A stretch of 64,000 nucleotides of DNA from positions 62,001 to 126,000 of the forward strand of contig NZ_WXEY01000005.1 of the NCBI RefSeq assembly GCF_009877425.1, written 5' to 3'. The stretch comes from Heliomicrobium undosum (GTDB taxonomy: Bacteria > Bacillota > Desulfitobacteriia > Heliobacteriales > Heliobacteriaceae). The first letter of the stretch is position 1. Every line of letters begins with the position of its first letter. Positions 19,237-28,367 of the stretch are shown here, one piece after another. The position numbers and the translations under genes are program-made. Under the pieces are notes generated by a model. The model saw only the letters and a list, made by a program, of their open reading frames with translations, was not told the DNA's origin and searched no databases.

Positions 19237-19332
19237 TCAACATCATCTCCTTCTCGTTGTGGCTGTTCTCACCAGTAATATTCCCCGAACGATGCGGAAA
19301 TTCCTGCCTGAACATTCAAATTAGCGGCAGGA

Positions 19333-21264
19333 TTATGGGCGACCTTTTTTCAGCCTGCCGATGACCTCGGCGACAACCTCGTCGATCGCGACGGCCCGCC
19401 GTCCGATCTCCGCAAAAAAAGCCTCGGCGCGATCCAGATCGTTGCGCACAGCCTGCCCTTCATCGACGGATCCCGTCAACACCAGCGCCTGTTCGATCTG
19501 GGAGACGACAGGGCGGAAGGGCAGGCGGAGAAAGGCCATGGCCTTCCCGTCAGACTCCATGTTCCGCTGGATCTTCGCCAGTTGTTCATAGTATGGGAGC
19601 AACTGCGCAGAAACATCCCCCGGCCCCTGGGCAATCGCCTGGTACCGACGGACAAGTTCCAAACCCTTCCGGCATTGGACGCCGATTGTCTTCAGGTGAC
19701 GGGAGAGGCCTTTCAGTTCCCGGACAATGGCGGCGGACGCCTGGGCCATTTCCCCTTTTCCGGCAGTGAACGCCTCGTTTACATCGGCTTCGATGGACTC
19801 ATGGCAAAGGCTGCCGGCGCCGCTTGCGGCTTGCAGCGATGCGATCACCTCGGCCAGTGCGACGTTTTCCGCGCCCGGAATGCCGATGCCGCCTTCGGTG
19901 GCATTGATGTACCGGCGGTCGGGATGACCGGCGATGAACAGGCGGAACCACTCGCGGAAAGCCAGCCAAGTCTCCTGGGTGTAGGTCTTTTCCCCATAGA
20001 TGTCGGTCATCTCGATCCACTGCTCCGCCTCCGGGTTCACCCGCATGTCCGCAAAAGCAGAGCCGCCGAAGTGAATGGCATTATGGGTGAAGGCGAGATC
20101 CTGTCCGACAAAAACGATCGGATCGCAGCCGAGCCGGTAGGCGAGATGTAGGCCGAGGTTTGCGACGGAAGCGCCCACGTTGAGCGTCGCACCCTGCACA
20201 TCGACACAATTGCTGATCAGGTGAAAGAGTTCTTCCTTGTCCGGGGCGAAAAGGGCGAACCGGCGGCCTCCGCCCCCGTATTGGTCGAGGATCGGCGGGT
20301 AGATGGTGGTGTCAAAGACAAGGGGCACATCCCCGTCAGGCAGATCGTCAAAGTGCTGCCGGTTCGTCTCTCCCCCGTCGATGGAAATGACCAGATGGGG
20401 ACGGATGCCCCGCTTAAGCAGAGCGCGGAGCGTGGGCGCCGTGGCAATCAATAAGCCCTTTTCACCGAATTCGGCCAAGCGGTCGATGTTTTTTTGCAGT
20501 GACGGCCCGGCGGCGATGACGACGGCAGGGAGGCCGGCAAAGCGGTGGAAAAGGTGTTTGACCGGCGCCGCCTCCAGGGCGGCCGGCAGGTTGCGCAAGA
20601 AATTGAGGGTCCAGATGAGGGCGAAGTGGTTCTCCGTGGCGGCGATGATCTGCTGGGTCTGGAAGAAATCGGTCAGTTGCGTTTTCACCGCTTCGTAATA
20701 GTCGTCAAAGAGGCTCGTCAGGTGCTTGAACTCATAGAGTTGGGCCGTCAGCGCCTCCCAAGCCGATATGTTGATCCGGTGCAGGATGGGCGTGATGGAT
20801 CCGGCGTCCACATCGACGGCGTAGCGGAAACGGGGATCGCCCAGCAGTTCCCGCAGGTCAACCGTCCAAAGGGCCAACCAGAAGATTTCGAGGGAACGCT
20901 CCACGACAAGCACCTTCACCCTGGGCGACAGCACCTGTCGCAGCACCTGGAGAGGATAACCGAGACCGAATCCGAAGACAACGAAGACGCTCCCCGGCTC
21001 CCCGGCCAGTTCTGTCACCCACTGGCGGGCCTGGCGCTGCGGATCTTCCGGCGAATGCATGTGCAGGCGCTGCCCCTCGACCGTACAACTCAGGGTCAAA
21101 TCGCCCGAGAGGGCTGGCTCGACAGAGAAAGGCTGGTTGTAGGGCGCCCGGTAACGGGCCATTCGCTCGGCCAAAGGCGGCTGCACCGTCGCCAGCGCCT
21201 GCAGGTTGGCCTCAAAAATCCGGTCGTTGAAAAAACGCGTAAAGGCGGGCGGGATAAAGGTCAC
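19333..21264 (-). CDS. Maf-type motility accessory protein (MptE-like/DUF115), putative flagellin glycosyltransferase
   Basis: The 643-residue protein contains the MptE-like core: a GLPAVVIAAGPSL strand-turn, a PHLVISIDGG strand about 60 residues later, and a conserved GCDPIVFVGQDLAF segment. Flagellar Maf proteins of this family are required for transfer of pseudaminic or legionaminic acid to flagellin in Aeromonas, Campylobacter and some Firmicutes. The GTG at 21264 is chosen because GGAGAG lies about eight bases upstream. A second, diverged copy ends at 62125 on the far side of the glycan island. Confidence 0.85.
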   Translation of the reverse strand: MTFIPPAFTRFFNDRIFEANLQALATVQPPLAERMARYRAPYNQPFSVEPALSGDLTLSCTVEGQRLHMHSPEDPQRQARQWVTELAGEPGSVFVVFGFGLGYPLQVLRQVLSPRVKVLVVERSLEIFWLALWTVDLRELLGDPRFRYAVDVDAGSITPILHRINISAWEALTAQLYEFKHLTSLFDDYYEAVKTQLTDFFQTQQIIAATENHFALIWTLNFLRNLPAALEAAPVKHLFHRFAGLPAVVIAAGPSLQKNIDRLAEFGEKGLLIATAPTLRALLKRGIRPHLVISIDGGETNRQHFDDLPDGDVPLVFDTTIYPPILDQYGGGGRRFALFAPDKEELFHLISNCVDVQGATLNVGASVANLGLHLAYRLGCDPIVFVGQDLAFTHNAIHFGGSAFADMRVNPEAEQWIEMTDIYGEKTYTQETWLAFREWFRLFIAGHPDRRYINATEGGIGIPGAENVALAEVIASLQAASGAGSLCHESIEADVNEAFTAGKGEMAQASAAIVRELKGLSRHLKTIGVQCRKGLELVRRYQAIAQGPGDVSAQLLPYYEQLAKIQRNMESDGKAMAFLRLPFRPVVSQIEQALVLTGSVDEGQAVRNDLDRAEAFFAEIGRRAVAIDEVVAEVIGRLKKGRP

Positions 21265-21331
21265 TGTATCCTCTCTCCTTTGCAACCATGCCGGCCAAGC
21301 GTTTCCGATGCCGTGGGTTGGAGATGCAACA

Positions 21332-21355
21332 AGAGCGCCGGCAACCCGGCGCTCT
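21332..21355 (-). terminator. Probable terminator of the amino-acid ABC transporter operon
   Basis: AGAGCGCCGG (21332-21341) and CCGGCGCTCT (21346-21355) form a perfect 10-bp GC stem with a 4-nt loop, 25 bp after the ATPase stop. The tail on the minus strand is only TGTTGC, so it may be weak. Confidence 0.6.
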
Positions 21356-21379
21356 CATAGCCTTATGCAACTGTGCCCA

Positions 21380-22111
21380 TTACAATACTTTGCTTAAAAA
21401 GGCGCGCGTGCGCTCGTTCCGCGCCCCGCCGAACAGTTGATCCGGCGTCCCCTCTTCGACGATGACGCCTTCGTCCATGAAGATGACCCGGTCGCCCACC
21501 TCGCGGGCAAAGCCCATTTCATGGGTCACAACGACCATGGTCATCCCCTCGCGGGCCAAATCTTTCATGACGTTGAGCACCTCGCCGACCATCTCCGGAT
21601 CGAGCGCCGACGTCGGTTCGTCAAAGAGCATGATCTTCGGCCGCATCGCCAAGGCCCGGGCGATGGCGACGCGCTGCTGTTGACCGCCGGAAAGCTGCTC
21701 CGGATAGGCCTGCGCCTTTTCCGACAGGCCCACCTTGGCCAGCAGTTCCCGAGCCAGGCGCTCGGCCGCCTCCTTGTCCATCTTGCGCACCTGCACCGGC
21801 GCCAGGGTGATGTTCTGCAACACTGTCATATGAGGAAAGAGGTTGAATCGCTGGAAGACCATCCCCACCTCGGCGCGAACCCGGTTGATGTCCGTCTCCT
21901 TGTGGGTGAGCGGGATCTCGTCCACGGTGATATGCCCGTCAGTAGGCTCTTCCAGATGGTTGATGCAGCGCAGGAGGGTGCTCTTGCCGGAACCGGAGGG
22001 GCCGATGATGCAGACCACTTCCCGTTCCTGCACCTCCATGTCGACGCCGCGAAGCACATGGAGAGAGCCGAACTTTTTATGCAATCCCTTGATTTCGATC
22101 ATCGCCGGCAT
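21380..22111 (-). CDS. Polar amino-acid ABC transporter ATP-binding protein (GlnQ-like)
   Basis: The 243-residue ATPase has Walker [12 protein letters not shown], signature LSGGQQQR, Walker [15 protein letters not shown] and the H-loop TH. It resembles the polar amino-acid uptake family (GlnQ/ArtP). The ATG at 22111 has AAGGGG six to seven bases upstream; an ATG two codons earlier is too close to that site. It is the last gene of a binding protein-permease-ATPase set. Confidence 0.92.
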   Translation of the reverse strand: MPAMIEIKGLHKKFGSLHVLRGVDMEVQEREVVCIIGPSGSGKSTLLRCINHLEEPTDGHITVDEIPLTHKETDINRVRAEVGMVFQRFNLFPHMTVLQNITLAPVQVRKMDKEAAERLARELLAKVGLSEKAQAYPEQLSGGQQQRVAIARALAMRPKIMLFDEPTSALDPEMVGEVLNVMKDLAREGMTMVVVTHEMGFAREVGDRVIFMDEGVIVEEGTPDQLFGGARNERTRAFLSKVL

Positions 22112-22217
22112 CTGCATTCCCCTTGTTGTACGTAGTCATGGCAGCGCAATCATCATGTAACGCGATGTGGCCGCGCACTGCAACGGATTGATGTAACGGT
22201 TTGGCGCGACAGCGCAC

Positions 22218-22883
22218 TCAACGGTGCGTTTTTACCGACAGCTTCTCCTCATACCAGGCCACGAGGCGGCTGAAGATCAGGGTCAGGGTCAGGTAAATGG
22301 CCGCGACCGGCAACCAGGCCTCCCAGACTCGCGCCGTGGAACCGAGGACCGTCCGTCCCGCCATCGTCAGTTCCGGCAGGGAGATGACCGAAACGAGGGA
22401 TGAGTCTTTCAGCATGGCGATAAACTCGTTTCCCAGCGGCGGGATGACCCGTCGGAAGGCCTGGGGAAGGATGATATGGCGCATCGCCTGGGCATAGGTC
22501 ATCCCCAAGGACCGGGAGGCTTCCATCTGCCCCTTGTCGATGGATTGGATGCCGGCGCGGAAGATCTCGGCCACATAGGCGCCTGAGTTGACGCTCAGGG
22601 CTATCAGACCCGAGGTCATGGCCGGCAGGGATTGTCCGATGAGCTTCGGCGCCCCTAGGTGGACGATGAAGATCTGCACCAGCAGCGGCGTGCCGCGAAT
22701 GACGTCCGTGTAAATCGTGGCGAGCCATCGAAGCGGTTTTAGGTGAGAGAGTCTCCCGAGCGCGACAAAGAGGCCGATCACCGTGCCGATCATGACGGAA
22801 ATGGCGGTGACCTTGACCGTCGTCCACCCGCCCATCAGGAACAGGTCGGCATAATCCTGCACAATCTTCCATTTAAAATCCAT
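22218..22883 (-). CDS. Polar amino-acid ABC transporter permease
   Basis: The 221-residue membrane protein has about five spans and the EAA loop of the His/Glu/Gln/Arg permease family (SRSLGMTYAQAMRHIILPQA). It would pair with the upstream binding protein and downstream ATPase; one permease gene implies a homodimer. ATG at 22883 was chosen over a longer frame because GGAGGAG precedes it by 11 bases and the upstream residues are not membrane-protein-like. Confidence 0.92.
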   Translation of the reverse strand: MDFKWKIVQDYADLFLMGGWTTVKVTAISVMIGTVIGLFVALGRLSHLKPLRWLATIYTDVIRGTPLLVQIFIVHLGAPKLIGQSLPAMTSGLIALSVNSGAYVAEIFRAGIQSIDKGQMEASRSLGMTYAQAMRHIILPQAFRRVIPPLGNEFIAMLKDSSLVSVISLPELTMAGRTVLGSTARVWEAWLPVAAIYLTLTLIFSRLVAWYEEKLSVKTHR

Positions 22884-23067
22884 GTTTCGAACGGCTCCTC
22901 CGAGTATTCTGCGTTGAGAGGCAACAGGTGCTTGGAATCGTGGTGGAAGGCAAAAAGAAAAGGCGCAGCAGGCCATTCGTCCCTGATACGCCTATACTAT
23001 ACACTACCTGACCGGTTCAGCCAACCAATTTCTATCGAAAAGTAATCCTTTCGACGGATTCCAAAAA

Positions 23068-23856
23068 TTACTTGCCGGTGAGGTACTTTTCGGAGATTTG
23101 TTTGATAGTGCCGTTCTTCTCCAGCTTATCCAGCGCATCGTTGACTTGTTTCAGCAGTTCACCCTCGCCTTTGCGAACGGCGATCCCGTAATCTTCTTTC
23201 TCAAAGCTCGTGTCGTCGATCAAGGTCATTTTGGCGCTGGGGTTGTTTTTCAGGAAGTGCTGCACGACAGGCTTGTCAGCCACGACGACATCGACGTCGC
23301 CGTTGTTCAGCATGTTCATGGCCAAGGGGGTGGTGTCATAACGGAAGATCTTGGGGCTCTTCTCACCCATCAGCTTTTCGACCACATACTGGCCTGTCGT
23401 CGAGTTCTGGACACCGACCTTCAGGTCTTTGATGTCTTCAAACTTCTTGACCGGAGAGCCTTCTTTGACTGCGATCGCCTGGACAGCCACGAAGTAGGGC
23501 TTGGAGAAATCGATCGATTCCTTGCGCTTTTCCGTGATCGTCATGGCCGAGATAAGCATGTCCACGTTCTTGTTCGTCAGCGCAGCGATGATGCCGTCAA
23601 AGGGCGTGTCAACCAGTTCGATCTCGGCGTTCATTTCCTTGCCAACGGCTTTGATCAGGTCGATGTCAAAGCCGACAATTTCCCCTTTTTCATTCTTCCA
23701 TTCAAAAGGAGCGTAGGCGGCGTCGGTGGCTACTTTGATTGTTTTCTTGGCCGTTGCTTTGTCGCCAGCGGGCGCCCCGCCACCGCAGCCGGTCGCCGTG
23801 ACCAATAAGCCGAGGGCCAGGATCCCCATCAAGCCGGTCTTTACCCATTTTTTCAC
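23068..23856 (-). CDS. Polar amino-acid ABC transporter substrate-binding lipoprotein
   Basis: The 262-residue protein has a lipoprotein signal peptide (Lys-rich start, hydrophobic core, lipobox TATGC with Cys at 24) and a family 3 periplasmic-binding fold typical of glutamine, arginine or cystine receptors (YAPFEWKNEKGEIVGFDIDL; later GVQNSTTGQ). Ligand specificity cannot be fixed from sequence by eye. It starts with GTG at 23856, nine bases after AGGAGG, and has a clear promoter upstream. Confidence 0.92.
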   Translation of the reverse strand: MKKWVKTGLMGILALGLLVTATGCGGGAPAGDKATAKKTIKVATDAAYAPFEWKNEKGEIVGFDIDLIKAVGKEMNAEIELVDTPFDGIIAALTNKNVDMLISAMTITEKRKESIDFSKPYFVAVQAIAVKEGSPVKKFEDIKDLKVGVQNSTTGQYVVEKLMGEKSPKIFRYDTTPLAMNMLNNGDVDVVVADKPVVQHFLKNNPSAKMTLIDDTSFEKEDYGIAVRKGEGELLKQVNDALDKLEKNGTIKQISEKYLTGK

Positions 23857-23909
23857 TGGAATATTTCCTCCTTCGTCTAAATAAAATAATAGGATATGTA
23901 ATTGCGATA

Positions 23910-23938
23910 ATTATACAGCTTGATGAAAGAAAGAACAA
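23910..23938 (-). promoter_or_regulatory. Sigma-A-type promoter for the ABC transporter operon
   Basis: On the minus strand a perfect TATAAT (23910-23915) lies 17 bp from TTGTTC (23933-23938), which matches the -35 consensus at its TTG. The predicted start is about 50 bp before the GTG of the binding-protein gene. Confidence 0.6.
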
Positions 23939-23982
23939 TGATAGAATCTTCCACCCCTACGGGGACGGCATCAGTTTCTGTT

Positions 23983-24011
23983 AAAAAAAATAAGCGCGAG
24001 CAGTCTCGCGC
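23983..24011 (-). terminator. Terminator at the end of the glycan island
   Basis: GCGCGAG (23994-24000) and CTCGCGC (24005-24011) form a 7-bp GC stem with a CAGT loop. On the minus strand the tail is TTATTTTTTTT. It ends the transcript coming from the pseG-like gene about 100 bp upstream. Confidence 0.8.
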
Positions 24012-24108
24012 ATAAATATTCACATATAATACCCAGAATGTACTTATACCACAGCACACAGGATCCGGTGTATCCCTTTGCAGGGGAACCCATTTTGCCG
24101 CTCTCTTT

Positions 24109-25224
24109 TTAGCGGAAGCCCTGCCTACGGGCGTCTTCCAGGACTTCCCGACAACACCGGAGAGCGCCCAGACCGTCGATGATGTTTTTCCCCATCTCCC
24201 CTAAAGCTTGCGCGCGTTTCTGCTCGTGGAGAAGCATAAACAGCCGTCGAGCAATCTCCTCTATTTCCAGCGGTTTCTGAAGGACAACCGTTTCATTTTG
24301 GTTGCCTTTTTCGAGAGGCGCTCCCGGCGGGCCAGTCGAAAAGAGCGGGAGTGCTGCTTCCATCTGGCAGGCCGCCAACGCCGCCGGAACCTGATTGTCC
24401 GCCTGGACGACAACCGCACAGGGAACCCCCGTCGCCAGCAATTCCTGAAGGGTGACGCCGGCGGCGGTAACGGCGAGATCCATGGCGGGGAGCATGCTGA
24501 TGATGTCAGTCGGAGGATGATGTCGCCGGATCCAGGGCTTTTCTTTAAATTCCTCGGGGAAGTCCATATAGGGGCCGACAATGACATGCGCCTCAAGGCA
24601 ACATCCCGACTGGACGACCCGATCTAATGCTTCGAGGACTCGCGGGAGGTGGCCCATGGGATCGCCGCCGCCCAGCGTGACGAGGATTTGTTGCGGTTGT
24701 TGCAGTTCAAAGCGTTCCCGTTGTTCCCGCAGTCGCCGGGCTTCCACGACGCGCCGGCGAAGGAGGGTATAGGGCGCGCCTAAGAGCGCCCTACCCGCCC
24801 TTTGAAAACGGTAGGTCTCCCTTTCCGCCGCCAGTCCAGCGTTGATCACCAGTTGGACATCCATCGGAAAGGCGTTATGGTCATCGAGATAGACCACATA
24901 CAGCCCCGCTGAACGGAGCGCCCCCAGCGTCTCGGGACGAATCCGGTAGGAGTCGATGATCACGATGGTTGCGCCTTGCCCTTTCAGCCAGCAGGCCCAC
25001 CGCTCCGGGGCCGCATCAACGGCGCACCCGCTTTCCGGCCGCCGCCACTGGAAGAGATCGCCTGTGAGGTGTATTGCCGCTCCATCGGGAGGACCGGCAG
25101 CCAGCGCCAAATGCCCCTGTTCACGGAACGCTTCCGCGAGGGCGGCGCATCGCATGGCGTGGCCCAATCCCACGCCGCTTCCTGCGTCAAAATAAAAGGC
25201 GACAACCGCTTTCGTCCCGTTCAC
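24109..25224 (-). CDS. pseG: PseG-like UDP-2,4-diacetamido-trideoxy-altropyranose hydrolase
   Basis: The 371-residue protein starts AVVAFYFDAGSGVGLGHAMRC, the pattern of PseG and related GT-B-like hydrolases with the GxGHxxR motif, and continues with a C-terminal nucleotide-binding half (LVTLGGGDPMG; AAGVTLQELLATG). PseG removes UDP from the diacetamido sugar before condensation by PseI. The start is uncertain. The GTG at 25224 is 11 bp after the pseC stop and sits inside a 15-bp tandem duplication; no strong ribosome binding site is evident. A Gly/Pro-rich loop (about residues 310-323) looks like an insertion. Confidence 0.85.
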   Translation of the reverse strand: MNGTKAVVAFYFDAGSGVGLGHAMRCAALAEAFREQGHLALAAGPPDGAAIHLTGDLFQWRRPESGCAVDAAPERWACWLKGQGATIVIIDSYRIRPETLGALRSAGLYVVYLDDHNAFPMDVQLVINAGLAAERETYRFQRAGRALLGAPYTLLRRRVVEARRLREQRERFELQQPQQILVTLGGGDPMGHLPRVLEALDRVVQSGCCLEAHVIVGPYMDFPEEFKEKPWIRRHHPPTDIISMLPAMDLAVTAAGVTLQELLATGVPCAVVVQADNQVPAALAACQMEAALPLFSTGPPGAPLEKGNQNETVVLQKPLEIEEIARRLFMLLHEQKRAQALGEMGKNIIDGLGALRCCREVLEDARRQGFR

Positions 25225-25238
25225 TTTCGTCCCGTTCA
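25209..25238. repeat. 15-bp tandem duplication at the pseC/pseG junction
   Basis: CTTTCGTCCCGTTCA occurs twice head to tail (25209-25223 and 25224-25238). The right copy contains the pseC stop codon and the junction carries the putative pseG start codon, so the duplication changes the spacing of the two genes. Confidence 0.85.
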
Positions 25239-26390
25239 GGTTGCCTCCACCCCGCTCATCACCGCGTCGATCACCTTTGCCTGCTGGGCCGCTGTCAGAC
25301 CGTAGTACATGGGCAGGGAAACGGCTTGGCTGTAAAACCGTTCCGCCAGCGGGCACAGTCCAGGGGCATAGCCGAGGGCGCGGTAATAGGGATGCAGGTA
25401 CACAGGGCGGTAATGGACGTTCACCAGGATGCCCCGCTCGTGGAGATAGGTCACCAAATCCCTTCTCCGTTCCGCGCCGGCCAAAAGACGAATGACATAG
25501 AGATGCCAGGCCGAATCCCTTCCCGGTCGTCGACCCGGAAGGGCAAGGACATCAGAGAGACAGGCCAATTCCCGGTCATAGCAGTGCGCTATCTCCCGGC
25601 GACGAGCCAGAAAACAGTCCAGCTTTTTCAACTGGCTTTCCCCTAACACGGCCTGGATATCGGTCATCCGGTAATTGTACCCCAAGGCATGCATCTCATA
25701 ATACCAGGGGCCTTCGTCCGCCTTCATCTGGGAGCGGTCCCGCGTGATCCCGTGGCTGCGAAACAAGGTCAACCGTCGGTACAGCGCCTCGTCGTCGGTG
25801 ACGACCATCCCGCCCTCTCCAGTAGCAATGTGTTTCACCGGGTGAAAGGAGAAGGCGGTCATGGCGCTCAGGCTCCCCACAGGACGGGCGTCGACGGCAG
25901 CCCCCAATGCGTGGGCGGCGTCTTCGATCACGAGAAGACCGTAGCGTTCAGCCAAGTCCCGGATCGCCGGGACATCGGCAGGCAACCCGGCAAAATGGAC
26001 AGGCACAATTGCCCGGGTCCGCGGCGTGATCAACGCCTCCACCGCCTCTACGGCCATGTTCCCCGTATCAGGCTCGATGTCGGCGAAGACCGGTTTGGCG
26101 CCTAGGTAGAGGGCCGCATTGGCTGTCGCCGCAAAGGTGTTGGCCGGCAGGATCACCTCGTCGCCCGGACCGATGCCGGCGGCGAAATAGGCGGCATGGA
26201 GCGCCGCCGTCCCTGAGGAGAGGGCCACGCCGAAGCGAGCGCCGGCGCGGCTGGCCACAGCCGCCTCAAAGCGGTCGATGGCCGGTCCCGTCGTCAGGTA
26301 GTCGCCGCGCAGCGCCTCGGCGACAGCGGCGATGTCGTCCTCATCGATGGACTGGCGGGCATAGGGGATGAACTCCCCTGGCGCCGTCAT
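25236..26390 (-). CDS. pseC: PseC-like UDP-4-keto sugar aminotransferase
   Basis: The 384-residue PLP enzyme of the DegT/DnrJ/EryC1 family has the PseC-like start (FIPYARQSIDEDDI), the substrate and cofactor segment SSGTAALHAAYFAAG, and the Schiff-base lysine in FSFHPVKHIATGEGG. PseC makes UDP-4-amino-4,6-dideoxy-N-acetyl-L-altrosamine in the pseudaminic acid route. ATG at 26390 overlaps the stop of the upstream dehydratase (ATGA), showing coupled translation. Confidence 0.9.
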   Translation of the reverse strand: MTAPGEFIPYARQSIDEDDIAAVAEALRGDYLTTGPAIDRFEAAVASRAGARFGVALSSGTAALHAAYFAAGIGPGDEVILPANTFAATANAALYLGAKPVFADIEPDTGNMAVEAVEALITPRTRAIVPVHFAGLPADVPAIRDLAERYGLLVIEDAAHALGAAVDARPVGSLSAMTAFSFHPVKHIATGEGGMVVTDDEALYRRLTLFRSHGITRDRSQMKADEGPWYYEMHALGYNYRMTDIQAVLGESQLKKLDCFLARRREIAHCYDRELACLSDVLALPGRRPGRDSAWHLYVIRLLAGAERRRDLVTYLHERGILVNVHYRPVYLHPYYRALGYAPGLCPLAERFYSQAVSLPMYYGLTAAQQAKVIDAVMSGVEAT

Positions 26391-27394
26391 CGCGCCCCGC
26401 CCCCCAGTTCGGGCTTGGCTTCCTTCAGCCACGCCGCCGTGCGGGCGATCCCCTCTTCCAGGGAGATGAGGGGACGCCACCCTAACAGGGCTTCCGCCCT
26501 GCTGTAGTCGCAGAGGAGACGCCGGATCTCGCTCTGCGGATGGGGGTGGTCCACATGATTGACAGAGAAGCCATCGGCAGCGCCGGTCACCGCTCCCACC
26601 AGGCGAGCCAGATCGACGATGGGAATCTCCCGGCCCGAACCGGCGTTGAGCAACTGCCCTACAGCCGCCGCATCCATCCCCGCCTGGATGACGAAGCGAG
26701 CGCAGTCCTCCACATAGAGCAGGTCCCGCGTCTGGGTCCCATCGCCGAAGATATGCAGTGGTTGGCCGCGTAGCGCCCGTTCGACGAAGATGGCCACGAC
26801 GCCGCCTTCCCCGTTCGTCTTCTGATAGGGCCCATAGGTGTTAAAGGGCCGGATCACCGTCACCGGCAACCCGTAGGCGTGAAAATAGGAGATCGTCAGG
26901 TGTTCCCCCGACAGCTTCGCCCCCGCATAGGGAGACGCCGGCAGGACGGGATGGGCCTCATCGATGCCGCCCGCCTCCGGCGCCGGCGAGTAGACCATGC
27001 AGGTGCTCATGAAGACAAAGCGGGTGTCGTAGGCGCGGCACAATTCCAGGAGACCGAAGGTTCCCGCCACATCGCGAGAAAAGGTGTCCTGCGGGTCGTC
27101 GATGCTTTTTTGAACGTTGATCTCGGCTGCCAGATGGTAGCAGAGGGGAAAGCGGTGCTCGGCAAACCAGGCCGCCAGCAGTTCCCGGTCCCGGATATCG
27201 CCGCGGCGGTAGGTTAACTGCCCCATCGCTTCGGCGGGATCCAAGGGCGCCAGCTCTGCCGCCGTAAAGGCGAGATTCGCTTCGTTCCCATTGCTGAGAT
27301 CGTCGATGGCCCAGACGTGGTGGCCTGCTTTTAACAGTTGGAGAACGACCCAGCGGCCGATGAAACCGGCGCCGCCCGTGACGAGTATCTTCAA
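26387..27394 (-). CDS. NAD-dependent sugar epimerase/dehydratase (extended SDR)
   Basis: The 335-residue protein has GGAGFIG for NAD binding, STCMVYS for the catalytic Thr/Ser region and YAGAK for the catalytic Tyr-Lys pair, all typical of UDP-hexose 4-epimerases and 4,6-dehydratases. It is not of the inverting PseB type, which is instead encoded at 61096-62097. Its coupling to the aminotransferase gene suggests it feeds that enzyme, as LegB-type dehydratases do, but the substrate is unknown. The start is a TTG at 27394 with AAAGGA nine bases upstream. A promoter precedes it. Confidence 0.85.
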   Translation of the reverse strand: MKILVTGGAGFIGRWVVLQLLKAGHHVWAIDDLSNGNEANLAFTAAELAPLDPAEAMGQLTYRRGDIRDRELLAAWFAEHRFPLCYHLAAEINVQKSIDDPQDTFSRDVAGTFGLLELCRAYDTRFVFMSTCMVYSPAPEAGGIDEAHPVLPASPYAGAKLSGEHLTISYFHAYGLPVTVIRPFNTYGPYQKTNGEGGVVAIFVERALRGQPLHIFGDGTQTRDLLYVEDCARFVIQAGMDAAAVGQLLNAGSGREIPIVDLARLVGAVTGAADGFSVNHVDHPHPQSEIRRLLCDYSRAEALLGWRPLISLEEGIARTAAWLKEAKPELGGGAR

Positions 27395-27422
27395 GGTGGT
27401 TCATCCTTTCTACGACAGGTGT

Positions 27423-27452
27423 ATCATAACCACGCGGGACAAGCCCGGTCAG
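27423..27452 (-). promoter_or_regulatory. Candidate promoter for the SDR-pseC-pseG genes
   Basis: On the minus strand CTGACC (27447-27452), an 18-bp spacer and TATGAT (27423-27428) match the sigma-A consensus at four and five positions. It lies between a terminator and the TTG start at 27394, so these three genes can form their own transcript. Confidence 0.45.
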
Positions 27453-27472
27453 CGACAATAACGCAAACGATG

Positions 27473-27495
27473 AAAAACCCCGGAAGCACCGGGGT
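27473..27495 (-). terminator. Terminator internal to the glycan island
   Basis: ACCCCGG (27477-27483) and CCGGGGT (27489-27495) form a 7-bp stem with a 5-nt loop. The minus-strand tail is TTTTTC. It follows the stop of the hypothetical gene at 27507 by 11 bp. Confidence 0.75.
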
Positions 27496-27506
27496 CAATG
27501 GGTCGT

Positions 27507-28160
27507 CTATTTTTCGGCAAACTCGGGCGCCTTTCCTGTTTGTTCCCACTGGTCGAAACCGTCCATCACCTTCTTGTAGGTGTCCTGGCATACCTCAGGC
27601 AGTTCACCGCCGAAGGCCTTGGCGGCCTTGCCGTACCCATCCTCGAAGGCCTTGCGCAGCACATCCAGGCGACCGGGATCGCCGCCGGAGAGGGCGACAG
27701 CGAAACGCAGGATCCGCTCGGCCACCTTATCGGCGCCGAATTCGCCGCCCGGTTGGATGTCTTTTGCGGCCTGTTCCCGGGCAGCCAGCAGTTCCGGGGA
27801 ATCGATGACAGGTTCATCGGCGCCGGGTGTCTCACCGCCGGCGTTGCCGCCGCCCTTCGCCGACTTGCCCTGTTCGACGATAAGTTGGCGCACCGTTTCG
27901 ATCAGGCGGTTGTAGCGCTGCTCTGCCTGCTGTTTCAGCCGGTTGACCTCATCCCAGTTGACCTGATAGGTTGCCTTGGGCTCGCTCCGTCCCAGTTCGA
28001 CGACAACGCCGGCGTCCGTGTCAGCAGACTGGTTCGTCGGGGCGGAAGCGGCTTTCGCCTCCTCCTTTGATCCCTGGCGGGAAACCTCCTGTTTCCCTCG
28101 GGACACAGTCGCGTCAGTGCGATACGCTGCACTTGGGCGATAGGCGTCAATTCCGGTCAT
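27507..28160 (-). CDS. Conserved-looking hypothetical protein (217 aa)
   Basis: The protein is soluble, with a disordered, charged N-terminal 50 residues, a helical segment (about 65-100, NRLKQQAEQRYNRLIETVRQ), a Gly/Pro-rich break and a second helical domain ending in EVCQDTYKKVMDGFDQWEQ. There is no signal peptide or membrane span. A strong AGGAGG precedes the ATG at 28160 and a terminator follows. Its position between glycan genes and its general style resemble small flagellum-associated cytoplasmic proteins, but no family is assigned with confidence. Confidence 0.7.
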   Translation of the reverse strand: MTGIDAYRPSAAYRTDATVSRGKQEVSRQGSKEEAKAASAPTNQSADTDAGVVVELGRSEPKATYQVNWDEVNRLKQQAEQRYNRLIETVRQLIVEQGKSAKGGGNAGGETPGADEPVIDSPELLAAREQAAKDIQPGGEFGADKVAERILRFAVALSGGDPGRLDVLRKAFEDGYGKAAKAFGGELPEVCQDTYKKVMDGFDQWEQTGKAPEFAEK

Positions 28161-28298
28161 CCCTGACCACCTCCTGCCCTTCCTATCGGAAGAAACAGGG
28201 GCGAACTTAACACGTTTTTCCTATTGTTGGACCCGGCTGGCGCCGTTGCTTGCTTATTTTTCCTCACTCAGCAACCTTCTGCTTCGCGACCCCAGTAG

Positions 28299-28367
28299 GC
28301 CCTCAACGGCCCTCAACTAAAGTTTCCCGCAGGGGCACTCAGTGGACCGCAGGGGCACTCAGGTGGA
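28299..28367. repeat. Two short tandem repeats at the 3' end of the cytidylyltransferase gene
   Basis: GGCCCTCAAC is duplicated at 28299-28308 and 28309-28318. A 20-bp unit (CCGCAGGGGCACTCAGTGGA, 28327-28346) is followed by a copy with one extra G (28347-28367) that runs into the last codons of the gene. These look like slippage duplications around the stop codon at 28359-28361. Confidence 0.8.
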
